64,000 nucleotides of DNA from Pseudacidovorax sp. (GCF_017991995.1 NZ_JAGOPN010000001.1:62001-126000), one strand, 5' to 3'; shown: positions 50,335 to 58,667, counted from the stretch's first letter. A program made the numbers and translations. The notes: generated by a model not told the origin, from the sequence alone.

Positions 50335-50996
50335 GCACGTTCATCCGCAATCTGTCGCTGTTCGTTGCCAGTCTTCCTTTGATGACAACAAAGAGTCTCT
50401 CAGCGGTTCCCGGCCCCAAAGCGGAGATTGATCCGCTGGACGCGACAGGGCCAGTTCCGCTGCGGCCATTGAACCTGGAAGCCGACAACCTGTTTGCGGG
50501 TCATCGCTCCCATTCCAGTCATCGGTCCCATTCAAGTCACAGCTCGCACTATTCGGGTTCCGGCGGCGGCAGTTCGAGCTATCGTGCACCTGCCTATGTG
50601 GCGCCGAGTCCAGCTCCCGCTCCTTCTTATGTGCAGCCTGCACCAGCGCCGGCACCCACGCCTTCGCGGGCTTCCTCGCTGTATGAAGCAGTTCCCGGGA
50701 ATGCGACTAATCGATTCGCAGCGCCCGGTGCCAGCGCTCGACCTGGGCAGACCGTCCCCGGCAACTCCGCGGCAGCGCGGGAGGAACTGACTCATCCGGA
50801 AAAGCTACGGCTCCAGATCATGCGAGTGCAGATCAAGCTCAGGGGGCTGGGGCTCTATGACGGACCAGTGGACGGGACGATGAACGAAGACACGCGACGG
50901 GCGCTGCGCTATTTCCAGGACCTCAAGGGCTTGCAGAAGACCGGCACGATGACGACGCCTACGCTCAACGCCATGGGCATTCCGGCAGTCAATTAG
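50331..50996 (+). CDS. hxsA: His-Xaa-Ser repeat protein HxsA
   Basis: A 221-residue exported-looking protein. Residues 58-75 hold six HxS triads in register (HRS HSS HRS HSS HSS HYS), the predicted modification target. A Pro/Ala-rich linker (about 88-115) follows and then a C-terminal peptidoglycan-binding domain (LRLQIMRVQIKLRGLGLYDG; DTRRALRYFQDLKG; TLNAMGIP). The N-terminus has a hydrophobic stretch (SLFVASLPL) that may direct export. The modified repeat could be displayed at the cell wall; its role is unknown. Confidence 0.87.
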   Translation: MSTFIRNLSLFVASLPLMTTKSLSAVPGPKAEIDPLDATGPVPLRPLNLEADNLFAGHRSHSSHRSHSSHSSHYSGSGGGSSSYRAPAYVAPSPAPAPSYVQPAPAPAPTPSRASSLYEAVPGNATNRFAAPGASARPGQTVPGNSAAAREELTHPEKLRLQIMRVQIKLRGLGLYDGPVDGTMNEDTRRALRYFQDLKGLQKTGTMTTPTLNAMGIPAVN

Positions 50997-51059
50997 CTTC
51001 AGGATGCTTGGCCGAGAGCGGGAGATGGATGTCTCTTCATGGCCCTTGCCGATGAGCCG

Positions 51060-51398
51060 CTAGAACGGGATGTCGTCATCCATGTCGTCGAACGAAGCCG
51101 CGGGAGCGGCTGTCTGGCTGGCGCGGCCGCGCGCTCTCGCAGGGGCGGGCGTTGTGGTCTGGGGCGCGGGCGCGGGCGCGGGCGCGGCAGGCGAGGGCGG
51201 GACCTCGACGCCGGCACCATCCAAGGCGGCCTTCAAGGCCTCCTCCACGGCATCGATGCGCTGCTTGCAGACCTTGTAGGCACTCACCGATTCGGTGACG
51301 ATGGTCAGCAGGTCGTCAATGTTGGGTTCGTCCTGCGTGCGCAGGGTCTCGGCATGGCGTTGCAGCATGCCGTACGCTTCTCTAAAGCTCGTCGTCAT
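51060..51398 (-). CDS. Exodeoxyribonuclease VII small-subunit-like protein with SSB-type acidic tip
   Basis: A 112-residue protein. Residues 1-60 (TTSFREAYGMLQRHAETL; VTESVSAYKVCKQRIDAVEE) match the helical XseB small subunit. A Pro/Ala/Arg-rich linker follows, and the C-terminus reads DDMDDDIPF, nearly identical to the protein-binding tip of bacterial SSB (DDDIPF). It overlaps the end of xseA by 4 bases. Chromosomal XseB lacks such a tail, so this ICE version may recruit SSB-interacting partners; that is inference. Confidence 0.75.
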   Translation of the reverse strand: MTTSFREAYGMLQRHAETLRTQDEPNIDDLLTIVTESVSAYKVCKQRIDAVEEALKAALDGAGVEVPPSPAAPAPAPAPQTTTPAPARARGRASQTAAPAASFDDMDDDIPF

Positions 51399-52825
51399 GG
51401 GCTTGTCTTTCGTGTCTTGCCGGCCGGCCTCGCGTTGATCCGGCCGTCTCTGAACTGGATGTCGATGGTGGTGAGTGCCTGGGCCTGCACGGTGTCGGTG
51501 ACGGGTTGGCCGTCAGGCGCGCGGACGATGGCGAAACCGCGGCCGAGCGTCTTCTCCGGGCCCTGGCCCGTCACTTCGCGCATGAGGGCTTCGGCACCGG
51601 CCCGTGCCTGTTGAATCGAACCCTGGGCGCGCTCTGCCAGGCGCAGCATTTGGTCATTCACCGACTGTCGCGTGGTTCGTACCGTCGCTCCGCCTTCGGC
51701 CGTGATTGCCTGGAAGTTCAGATCTGTCCTGCTGCGTACAGCGCCGACCTGGTCCTGGGAGTGGACGCGGATGTCGTTCATGAGCGCGGGCACCTGCTGC
51801 CGCGCCGAGGACACATGCAGTGCTGCTTCGGTGTTGGTCTGGTGGAGGAGGGCCGTGCTGCTCACCCTGGCGTCATGGATCTGGTGCAGCGCGGCGGCCT
51901 GCAATTGGTGCAGGGTTTCGGCACTGAACTGTCGGGCACGGCTCAGATGGGTCCTGGCATCCGCCCGGACTTGCGCGTCGTAGCGCTCCGTCTTGCTCTT
52001 CGCACTTTGGGCGATGCGGGAAGCCGCGGCGAAGATGTCCTGAGCAGCGCGGCTGGCCTCGCGCACCCTTCGCAGGATGTGCTGCTCGATGCCGGCGATC
52101 ACCTTGCTGGGGGTGTCGAAGCGGATATGGGCGACCTCGTCGGGCAGCGTGTTGTCGCGTTCATGGCCGATCCCGGTGAGGACCGGGATGTCCAGGTCGC
52201 AGATGAAGCGGACCAGGTCGTAGTCGTTGAGCCAGGCCAGGTCGTTGACGGCGCCCCCTCCGCGGATGAGCGCGACGGCGTCGGGTGGGGTCGACTTGTT
52301 CACTCGTTCGAGCGCCAATGCCAGAGCCGAGACGATCTCCCGGGCGGCCCCTTCGCCCTGGAAGCGGCTGTGGGCGTAGATGAAGCGGCAGATGCCGAAG
52401 CGCTCCAGCCGCTCGGCCTCTTTGCGGAAGTCGCCGAGGCCCGCGCCGTCTTCGGGAGCGATCACCACGACGGTCCGGTAGTCCCAGGGCGGCGCGAGCC
52501 GGCGGTTCTGGTTGAAGACGCCTTCCTTTTGCAGTCGGTCCCGGATCTCCTTCTTGCGGGCTTCGAGGTCGCCCAGCGTGTAGTCGGGGTCGATGGCATC
52601 GATGTCGAGGCTGAAGCCGTACTGGGCGTTGAAGACCGGCCGGGCGCGCACCAGCAGCTTGATGCCAGCGCCGATGACGGCGCCGGTGTCCTTCTCGAAC
52701 TCTGGGAGGATGCGTGAGGCGGTTGAACTCCAGATGACGCCCCTGGCTTTGGCGATGGGCTGGCCGCTGCCGTCTCGCTCGGATAGCTCAAGGTAGACAT
52801 GGCCGCGTACGCGGGCCTCGACCAC
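51395..52825 (-). CDS. ICE-borne exodeoxyribonuclease VII large subunit (XseA-like)
   Basis: The conserved nuclease part (476 residues from a GTG). VVIAPEDGAGLGDFRKEAERL, IYAHSRFQGEGAAREIVSAL and VALIRGGGAVNDLAWLNDY, IPVLTGIGHERDNTLPDEVAH are strong XseA signatures; a long coiled coil follows. The frame stays open upstream to 53014, reading an OB-fold-like start with FAQWLPASVS and WTLVEVVEARV, but has no good start codon; the true N-terminus seems to lie in the adjacent frame (next feature), separated by a 1-base shift. Coupled to the small-subunit gene. Confidence 0.8.
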   Translation of the reverse strand: MVEARVRGHVYLELSERDGSGQPIAKARGVIWSSTASRILPEFEKDTGAVIGAGIKLLVRARPVFNAQYGFSLDIDAIDPDYTLGDLEARKKEIRDRLQKEGVFNQNRRLAPPWDYRTVVVIAPEDGAGLGDFRKEAERLERFGICRFIYAHSRFQGEGAAREIVSALALALERVNKSTPPDAVALIRGGGAVNDLAWLNDYDLVRFICDLDIPVLTGIGHERDNTLPDEVAHIRFDTPSKVIAGIEQHILRRVREASRAAQDIFAAASRIAQSAKSKTERYDAQVRADARTHLSRARQFSAETLHQLQAAALHQIHDARVSSTALLHQTNTEAALHVSSARQQVPALMNDIRVHSQDQVGAVRSRTDLNFQAITAEGGATVRTTRQSVNDQMLRLAERAQGSIQQARAGAEALMREVTGQGPEKTLGRGFAIVRAPDGQPVTDTVQAQALTTIDIQFRDGRINARPAGKTRKTSP

Positions 52826-53126
52826 CTCGACCAGTGTCCAGACACCCTTGTCGAAGGCGTGGGCGACCGCGTCGGCGACCCCGCCGAGCAGGCGCGAGAG
52901 GGAGATGCCTTTGCCGGGGGAAACGGCGATCGCGACTGTTGCAGTCGGGAGCGCCAGTTCCGCTGGAGAAGTGGACGTGCTGACCGATGCGGGTAACCAC
53001 TGGGCGAACCTTCAGGTCACGTCCGTCCTCGACGTACCAGCGCTTGACCGCACCGTCGAAGCGCGCGCCAAGCGACTTGGCGGCGTCCTTCTGGGCGAAG
53101 GGGACGTTGAGGTAGTGCCGGGGCAT
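52788..53126 (-). pseudogene. DUF5710 N-terminal segment of the XseA-like gene, split off by a frameshift
   Basis: The ATG at 53126 opens PRHYLNVPFAQKDAAKSLG, then FDGAVKRWYVEDGRDL, the DUF5710 motif found at the N-terminus of ICE XseA-like proteins. After GRDL the protein continues in the other frame as RFAQWLPA: one extra base in CTGAAGG (around 53008-53012) breaks the gene. The remainder in this frame is shadow sequence. Either a real mutation or a sequencing error. Confidence 0.65.
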
Positions 53127-53349
53127 GGTTTGCAATCGTTTCCTGTCCGGAGAATTGTTGCAGACCGAGCCTCCTCAGGAACGCTGAAGACCGATGACGT
53201 GCGTGCCAGCAGTTCCTGCCGTCGGGCTCTACGGGCTTCGCCCCAGGCCAACGATGTCGTCCTGACCATTCGGCTTCGATCCCTCACGCCTTCGGCTGTC
53301 GCTGCGCGGCAGCCTGCGCGCTGCGCTTGCCTCGAGGACGGGGTGGTGG

Positions 53350-53515
53350 GGCTGGCTTGCTGGTTCCCTTCATCCTTGCACACCGTTCTCGCGGTCAAGG
53401 TCTGCGCGTGCTGCGCACGCTTGCGGCCTCGCGGCCGTCTCCGAACCTGTGACCGCTGCGCTGCGATGTGCCGGTTCCGGTCCCGGGCAACTCCGCCCGG
53501 TCACTGGAGGCCGTC
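53350..53515 (+). ncRNA. Structured leader of radC (radC RNA motif-like), copy A
   Basis: Shares a skeleton with the leaders at 54144, 56147 and 59911: GGCTTGCTG..., CGGTCAAGGTCTGCGCG, nested short stems (GCGTGCTGCGCACGC; GCGGCCTCGCGGCCG), CCTGTGACCGCTGCG, then a hairpin CCGGGC-AACTCC-GCCCGG (53483-53500) just before the start codon. Such leaders upstream of radC and other mobile-element genes fit the published radC RNA motif. A role in regulation is presumed. Confidence 0.6.
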
Positions 53516-54046
53516 ATGGCACACGATCTTTTCTCTTCTCTCGATCTTCTTGGTTCTGTTCCCACTGCTTCGCTGATGGTCCAGGATCGCTCTGGCGAGT
53601 ACCGACCGGCGACTGCGGAAGAGCTGCTGCTGGCGGCCCAGCAGGTGCTGGCGGGACAAGTGCGGGGCACCGACGTGATGGACTCGCCGGCTGCCGTGCG
53701 GGCGTTCCTCAAGCTGCGTCTGGGCGTGCTGCCGCATGAGGTGTTCGCCGTGATTCACCTGGATGCGCAACACCGCGTGCTGGATTACGTCGAGATGTTC
53801 CGGGGCACGGTGAACCAGACGTCGGTATTCCCACGCGAGATCGTCAAGGAGGCGCTGGCGCGGAATGCTGCGGCGCTACTGCTGGTTCATAACCATCCGT
53901 CGGGCGCTGCGGAGCCCTCGCGAGCGGACGAAGTCCTGACGCGGAATCTCAAGGAGGCGTTGGCGCTGGTGGATGTCCGGGTCCTCGATCACTTGATCGT
54001 TGCCGGGCCGACGGTGCTGTCCTTCGCTGAGCGCGGGCTGCTTTGA
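53516..54046 (+). CDS. radC: RadC family JAB-domain protein
   Basis: A 176-residue element-borne RadC (JAB/MPN domain). The metal motif is LLVHNHPSGAAEPSRADEV (H-N-H-P-S-G...D) with HEVFAVIHLD as the upstream Glu-bearing strand; LKLRLGVLPHEVF precedes it. Despite the name, RadC is no longer regarded as a classical DNA repair enzyme; its role on mobile elements is unclear. The ATG at 53516 has ACTGGAGG upstream, straight after the leader hairpin. Confidence 0.9.
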   Translation: MAHDLFSSLDLLGSVPTASLMVQDRSGEYRPATAEELLLAAQQVLAGQVRGTDVMDSPAAVRAFLKLRLGVLPHEVFAVIHLDAQHRVLDYVEMFRGTVNQTSVFPREIVKEALARNAAALLLVHNHPSGAAEPSRADEVLTRNLKEALALVDVRVLDHLIVAGPTVLSFAERGLL

Positions 54047-54143
54047 GAGGAGGGGCTCGGCCCCTTCTTCTGCTTTGCGTCGGTTCGCCAGGCGCGTCGG
54101 CATGAGGCCTCTCGTGGACTGATGTTGTGCTGGATTCGGAGGG

Positions 54144-54302
54144 CTTGCTGTTCCGTTCATCCTGTCACGGCGTGCTCGGTCGTCAAGGGCGGCGCGCCGT
54201 TGGCGCTTGCGGCCGCGCGGCCGCCTTTGGCCCCTGACCCCCTGCGCTGCGCCGTGCGGATCACGGTCCCGGGCAATCCCGCCCGAACAACCGGAGGTCC
54301 TC
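54144..54302 (+). ncRNA. Structured leader (radC RNA motif-like), copy B
   Basis: Same skeleton as copy A: GGCTTGCTG, CGTCAAGG, GC-rich nested stems, CCTGACCCCCTGCG, and the terminal hairpin CCGGGC-AATCCC-GCCCG (54269-54285) followed by CCGGAGG and the start codon at 54303. Confidence 0.55.
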
Positions 54303-54695
54303 ATGGACGAAAAATCTTACGTGTCGCTGGAGCAGAGGCTGTGCCTCGTTTGTGGCCCGCCTTTCGATACCGGCAACCTGCTGCTGGACAAGCGCCTTCG
54401 CCCGAGCATGGCGCATCACACGATCACCGGCTGGGGCCTGTGCGCGGAGCATCAAGCGCTGTTCGACGACGGCTTCGTCGCGCTGGTCGAGTGCGATTCC
54501 GAGCGCAGTGGCGTGTCGGCTGGCGTTGGGACGCTCAGGCCTGAGCAAGCCTACCGCACAGGGCGCCTCGCCCATCTCCGAAGGGAGGTGTTCATGCGTC
54601 TGTTCAATGCATCCATCGCAGACGGGCAGGCTTGTGTCTTTGTCGAGCCGGGTGTGATCGCTCAGTTGGAGACGATGGCGTCTGCGCCACGCTGA
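54303..54695 (+). CDS. Conserved ICE protein of unknown function, Cys/His-rich
   Basis: A 130-residue protein. LCLVCGPPFDTGNLLLDKRL and GWGLCAEHQALFDDGFVALVE suggest a C-x-x-C...C-x-x-H metal site (residues about 14-55). The C-terminal part is helical (HLRREVFMRLFNASI). Homologues occur beside radC/DUF736 in this type of element, but I cannot assign a function. The ATG follows CCGGAGG of the shared leader. Confidence 0.65.
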   Translation: MDEKSYVSLEQRLCLVCGPPFDTGNLLLDKRLRPSMAHHTITGWGLCAEHQALFDDGFVALVECDSERSGVSAGVGTLRPEQAYRTGRLAHLRREVFMRLFNASIADGQACVFVEPGVIAQLETMASAPR

Positions 54696-55428
54696 TCGGC
54701 CTCCACGGCTGATGATGCGCCGCCGGTTCTGGGCGGCGCATCGTGCATATTGACATGGCAGCAGGCGTCCTGGGCCGGACCTAGAGTACCGGCCTGCCTA
54801 GAACGGTGGCCCGAGATCACTGCTGAAGTCGTCGGCATCCCGCCATCCACGCCCGGCGCGGAACGTGCGCGTCGCATTTGCGGCGAGCAACAGCGCTCTT
54901 CTGCTGGCGCCACGCTGACGCAGCGGCAGAGGGCGGCGAGGGCCAGCCATTCCGGTGGGCGTTGTCTGCTGAAATCCTATTGCGCCATCTCGATCAGGTG
55001 ACATTGCCGGTGACGAATGACGTTCGGCGCGCTTGTGTGTCACAGGTCACGGCATCCATCGTGCGTTGTGCGATCCGTGCTTCGTGGCGAACGTGTAAGC
55101 CGCGTGGCGAGGGCCTGTGCCACTGGTTCCGTTCGAGGGGCGATCCGCTCCCGCGGCCTTGTCTTTGAGCGTGAATCCTGGCGTGGGCACGGCAGGCCTG
55201 CGCTCCGCTGTGCTGCGCTTCGGCCCGCCTCGGGCTTGATCGCCGCAACCGGCATGCCCAACAAATTTCCCCTGCGCTGTGCGCATTCCTCGCGAGGCAA
55301 ATTTGCCGGGCCTGCCGGTCCTCCACTGCGTTGCGGCCTCCGGTGCGACGCGCCCGACCCGCGCCGGCCGGATCACCGCACAAGGCCGCGATGGGCGCGG
55401 ACCTGGCACCACCTCGAAAGGAAACACC
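54696..55428. other. Long gene-free stretch upstream of the DUF736 gene
   Basis: About 730 bases. Short frames on both strands have no homology. A half-inverted word GTACCGGCC/GGCCGG near 54775 was seen. The last 230 bases form a GC-rich leader before the DUF736 gene, but the CCGGGC-GCCCGG hairpin shared by the other leaders is absent. Confidence 0.4.
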
Positions 55429-55737
55429 ATGAGCACCATCGGCCAATTCACCGCCTCGGGCAACAGCTATACCGGCACCGTGCGCACACTCACGCTGAAC
55501 GTCAAGGTCCGCATCGTGCCCAATGACAAGGGCAGCGACAACGCGCCGGACTTCCGTATCGTGGCCGGCAATGGGCTGGAGATCGGCGCGGCCTGGAAGA
55601 AGGTCAGCCGTGCGGAGCGGCCTTACCTCTCGGTGACCCTCGATGACCCATCGTTCCCGTCCACCATCTACGCCCGCCTGGTCGAAGGCGAAGAAGGTGC
55701 GCACCAGCTGATCTGGACACGCACCAAGGCCGACTGA
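55429..55737 (+). CDS. DUF736 family protein
   Basis: A 102-residue DUF736 protein: [20 protein letters not shown] at the N-terminus, [19 protein letters not shown] in the middle and [17 protein letters not shown] near the end. Found on many plasmids and integrative elements of alpha- and betaproteobacteria; function unknown, suspected to be related to conjugation or element maintenance. The ATG has GAAAGGA upstream. Confidence 0.88.
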   Translation: MSTIGQFTASGNSYTGTVRTLTLNVKVRIVPNDKGSDNAPDFRIVAGNGLEIGAAWKKVSRAERPYLSVTLDDPSFPSTIYARLVEGEEGAHQLIWTRTKAD

Positions 55738-55949
55738 TCGTCGTCCTGGGCGCCCCGCTTCGGCGGGGCGCCTTGCGGCTGGATTTCCGCACCCAGGTTG
55801 CGCTCGCTCAAGGGGTGATATCTCCATCGCAAGCGCATGTCCGGTTCTGCGCGAAGACGCTTTGGTGGCCTGACGTCTTTCAGGTTCCGTTAGGAGGCGT
55901 GAGTCCGTGAAGGCTTGACAGCGTAGAGGCCATTTGTCGAGTCATCGGC

Positions 55950-56596
55950 TTGTCGTGCTCGCGTGAAAGCGTGTTTGCGCTTGTGCGGCAGTTGTGCGTC
56001 TGCGGCGCCGCCGCACCGCGCTCTCGTGCTGAAGCATCGAGCCATCCGGCCACGCGTGTCCGGGCGTCTCGACCCTGCGGGCGTCAATCGCTGACGCCTC
56101 CGCACCTGGCGGCGCTGCGCGCTGCGCTTGCCTGGGTGCCAGTGCGGGGGCTGGCTTGCTGTGATGCCCATCGTGCCACGGCGCTCTGGCCGTCAAGGTC
56201 GGCGCGTGCTTTGCACGCTGGCGGCTTGGCGGCCGTCCTGCGGACCCTGTGACGGCGGCGTTGCGCCGTGCGCTCCTCGGCACCGGGCAATCCCGCCCGG
56301 ACACCTTCGAGGACTTCACCATGACGACACTTCTGACCGACGAACAACGTGCGCAACTGCTGGAGAACGGCCGGAAAGCGCGCGATCAGCGCCATCCCGA
56401 CCCGCAGCCCGTGGTCAAGCTGTTCACTCCCGATGCCGGCGCGACCTGGTTGCTGACCGAGATTGATCCCGAGAACCCGGATCTTGCCTCCGGGCTCTGC
56501 GATCTGGGACACGGGTGTCCAGCGCTGGGCTGGGTGAGCCTGGCGGAACTGGCGGCCGTGCGTGGTCCTCTGGGGCCGCCCATCGAGCAGGACCGG
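55950..56596 (+). repeat. Direct duplication, copy 1 (leader plus DUF2958 5' part)
   Basis: About 650 bases closely matching 59735-60356, including the upstream region, the radC-type leader and the first ~90 codons of a DUF2958 gene. Similarity stops after 'CCCATCGAGC-GGACC' near 56596. Confidence 0.8.
56147..56320 (+). ncRNA. Structured leader (radC RNA motif-like), copy C
   Basis: GGCTTGCTG, CGTCAAGGTCGGCGCG, nested GC stems, CCTGTGACGGCGGCG and the terminal hairpin CCGGGC-AATCCC-GCCCGG (56283-56300) precede the truncated DUF2958 gene. Confidence 0.55.
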
Positions 56597-56698
56597 AGCA
56601 CGAGCAGCCGATGCACATGTTCGCGGAGCCCCATCGGGTGCAGCTGGATCCGGACGGCAACGCCCCATGCGAACGTCCAGGGCTTTTGGCTGCACTGA
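56321..56698 (+). pseudogene. DUF2958 gene, 3'-replaced copy
   Basis: The first ~90 residues (LTDEQRAQLLENGRKARDQ; DAGATWLLTEIDPENPD; DLGHGCPALGWVSLAELAAV) equal the intact DUF2958 protein at 60084. After PLGPPIEQD the C-terminus is replaced by unrelated sequence ending GFWLH, where a rearrangement joined other DNA. In the +1 frame the joined part reads EHEQPMHMFAEPHRVQLDPD, maybe the tail of another lost gene. Probably non-functional. Confidence 0.7.
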
Positions 56699-57056
56699 AT
56701 GCGGGCCGCACGTCATGAATCTGAATGCTGCCGATTGCGTGCTGTTCGTCGCCGATATGCTGGATGGCGTTGAAGCAGTGCCGAGCGGCCTGTTTTCCAC
56801 CTTTCGGCCTAGTTCGCGCTGCAAGCATGAGTGCTCCGGGAGGGCACTGTGCGAACGAGCGGCACGCCACGATAGCCGTGCGCATCAGTGACGGCCGGCG
56901 CAGTGATGACACTGCTGCCATTCCGACGCAGTTCACAGAATGGGGCGCCCTCTCGCCCAGAACAGTCGCTCGCGGCCGACTACGAACGATGGGGATCCAT
57001 GCATCCCTCAGCGAGATGCGGTGCTGCCTGGCCACAGGCCCCTCGGGCTCCTCGCT
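56699..57056. other. Gene-free stretch after the broken DUF2958 copy
   Basis: About 360 bases with no supportable gene; probably debris from the rearrangement that duplicated the DUF2958 region. Confidence 0.4.
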
Positions 57057-57383
57057 TCAGTCCGCCTCTCTCAGCCATGAAAGAAATCGCCGGCGTTGAT
57101 CTTCGCTGCGCAGATGCAGTTCGAGCAGGATGTCCGCAGCGATGTCATCTTCGCAGTACAGATAAGCCAGCGGTACGTTCAGAACTGCCGCGATCGCACG
57201 CGCCGTGGATAGCGAGGGTTCGTGAACGCCCGTCTCGTAACGAGAGATCCTGGCGCTGCTGGTGGACTCGTCCAAGCCCATGAGCACGCCGACGCGGTCC
57301 TGCGGCAACTTCGCGCGCATGCGTGCCTCACGCATCCGACGCCCGAAGGTTCCAGCAGAAGGGGGCTGACCAACATGTGCCAC
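57057..57383 (-). CDS. XRE family helix-turn-helix regulator
   Basis: A 108-residue Cro/C1-type regulator: FGRRMREARMRAKLPQDRVG and RISRYETGVHEPSLSTARAI form the HTH, VLNVPLAYLYCEDDIAADIL follows. The GTG start at 57383 is directly beside an operator-like site. Divergent from another HTH gene; the two likely share a control region. Confidence 0.8.
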   Translation of the reverse strand: MAHVGQPPSAGTFGRRMREARMRAKLPQDRVGVLMGLDESTSSARISRYETGVHEPSLSTARAIAAVLNVPLAYLYCEDDIAADILLELHLRSEDQRRRFLSWLREAD

Positions 57384-57384
57384 C

Positions 57385-57433
57385 CTACGATATTCGAAGT
57401 GTTTGAGTTAAAGTTCTCTACGAAATACGTAGA
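57385..57433. promoter_or_regulatory. Two operator-like palindromes between divergent HTH genes
   Basis: CTACG-ATATT-CGAAG (57385-57399) and CTACG-AAATA-CGTAG (57418-57432; extended perfect arms TCTACG/CGTAGA 57417-57433). The two sites share the CTACG left half and 5-base AT spacer, 33 bp apart, about three helical turns. Likely bound by one or both flanking XRE proteins. Confidence 0.6.
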
Positions 57434-57467
57434 TTGCCCTGCGCTGCGACCTCGAAAGGACTTTGCC

Positions 57468-57809
57468 ATGCACCGTGCTTCTCCACTGCCGCAAGCCACA
57501 CCCATCTGTATTCCACCGCGGTTGCTTGCCACAGGGCGAACGCCCAAGCGCGGTGTTGAAGGGTCGATGGGCATGCAGATCGGCGCGCATGTCCGCATTC
57601 ACCGTGAGCGACTTGGCCTGTCCATGTCTGAACTGGCACGTGTCTGCGGCCTGTCCTTGTCCATGCTGTCTCGCGTCGAGCGAGGTTTGGTTTCCCCATC
57701 GATTCAGGCACTGGCGCAGATTGCCAGCGCATTGCGGGTGAGCATGGCCGAATTGCTGGATGACGTCTCGCCCGGGAAGAGTACCGATGCGGGGCGGCGG
57801 TTGGCGTGA
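57468..57809 (+). CDS. XRE family helix-turn-helix regulator
   Basis: A 113-residue protein. The C-terminal ~70 residues form a Cro/C1 HTH: IGAHVRIHRERLGLSMSELA, LSMLSRVERGLVSPSIQALA, ALRVSMAELLDDV. The N-terminal ~40 residues are Pro-rich. The ATG at 57468 has AAAGGA upstream. Divergent from the other XRE gene across two operator-like palindromes. Confidence 0.75.
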   Translation: MHRASPLPQATPICIPPRLLATGRTPKRGVEGSMGMQIGAHVRIHRERLGLSMSELARVCGLSLSMLSRVERGLVSPSIQALAQIASALRVSMAELLDDVSPGKSTDAGRRLA

Positions 57810-57989
57810 AATTGGGCGGGCACCGTGCGAGGCCGTGCCTGCGCTAATGACGATGGCATGCGAGGCCGAGACGACGCGGTGGGCCTTCGGCGCAGGAAGC
57901 AGGTCGCCTGGGCGGAGCAGCCCACGGTTCCTGCTTAGATGTTCAGGATACTGGTCATTGTTGATTCAGATGAATAAAATTATGAACAA

Positions 57990-58667
57990 ATGGGCAGTAG
58001 TCTTCCTCTTGTTCTTGAGCGTCAGTTGCTTCTGCAGCTGGGTGATCGGTTGAAAGCGGTGCGCAAAAGCAAGGGGCTCTCCATGGCCGATGTTGCGCGA
58101 GAAGCTCAGTTGTCGCGCACCACCCTGACCGCCATCGAGGCCGGAGATCCCGGGCCTTCGATGGGCAACTACGCCCGCGTGATGTCGGTGCTGGGCATCG
58201 TGGGAGACCTGGCCTTGCTGGCTGGGGACGGCCTGCAGGCTGCGGCCGCAGGTACCGCCGGGGCAAGGTCCAGACGCCGTCGGCCCACCGTTCAGGTCAC
58301 GGTGAGTACCGATGAAGGCCGCCATCAGGCGCAAGACCTTCAGAGCCTGGCGTTGCACGAGGCCGCCGTTCGCATGGCGCGAGAAGACCCGGCATTGTTA
58401 GCTCAGGCGCACGCCACGTTGCAGCGTTGGATGGAGGCCGGTTCGACACGCTCGACCAGTCTCTGGCATGAGTGGGAGGCGATTTTGGCTTCCCGGTCGT
58501 GGCACAAGGTGCTGAGCCGCAGCCAGCGCGCCGCCGAATTGCGTCAGGCGTCGCCGCTCACAGCCGTCCTGCCGGCATCCGTTCGGGCTGACGTCCTGGC
58601 CCAGGTTCGTGCGCTCAAGGGTGGGGTGCAGGTCGGCGCGTGCCCGATGTCGGAGTCCGAGCCATGA
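57990..58667 (+). CDS. HTH-domain protein, probable antitoxin of a nucleotidyltransferase pair
   Basis: A 225-residue protein with an N-terminal XRE HTH (LGDRLKAVRKSKGLSMADVA; LSRTTLTAIEAGDPGPSMGN) and a helical C-terminal region (QDLQSLALHEAAVRMAREDP; HEWEAILASRSW). It overlaps the nucleotidyltransferase gene by 4 bases (ATGA), the arrangement of HTH/NTase toxin-antitoxin pairs. The AT-rich stretch just before it (around 57955-57990) probably holds the promoter; no ribosome site is clear. Confidence 0.75.
   Translation: MGSSLPLVLERQLLLQLGDRLKAVRKSKGLSMADVAREAQLSRTTLTAIEAGDPGPSMGNYARVMSVLGIVGDLALLAGDGLQAAAAGTAGARSRRRRPTVQVTVSTDEGRHQAQDLQSLALHEAAVRMAREDPALLAQAHATLQRWMEAGSTRSTSLWHEWEAILASRSWHKVLSRSQRAAELRQASPLTAVLPASVRADVLAQVRALKGGVQVGACPMSESEP

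Noticed and set aside
50500-50560. Short tandem DNA repeat (TCATCGCTCCCATTCCAG-like) as a possible CRISPR or minisatellite
   Set aside because: It is the coding sequence of the His-Xaa-Ser repeat of HxsA; no spacer-repeat structure. No CRISPR array was seen elsewhere.
52848-53576. Plus-strand frame across the xseA start and radC leader
   Set aside because: Antisense to the DUF5710/XseA reading frames and running through the structured leader; no homology.
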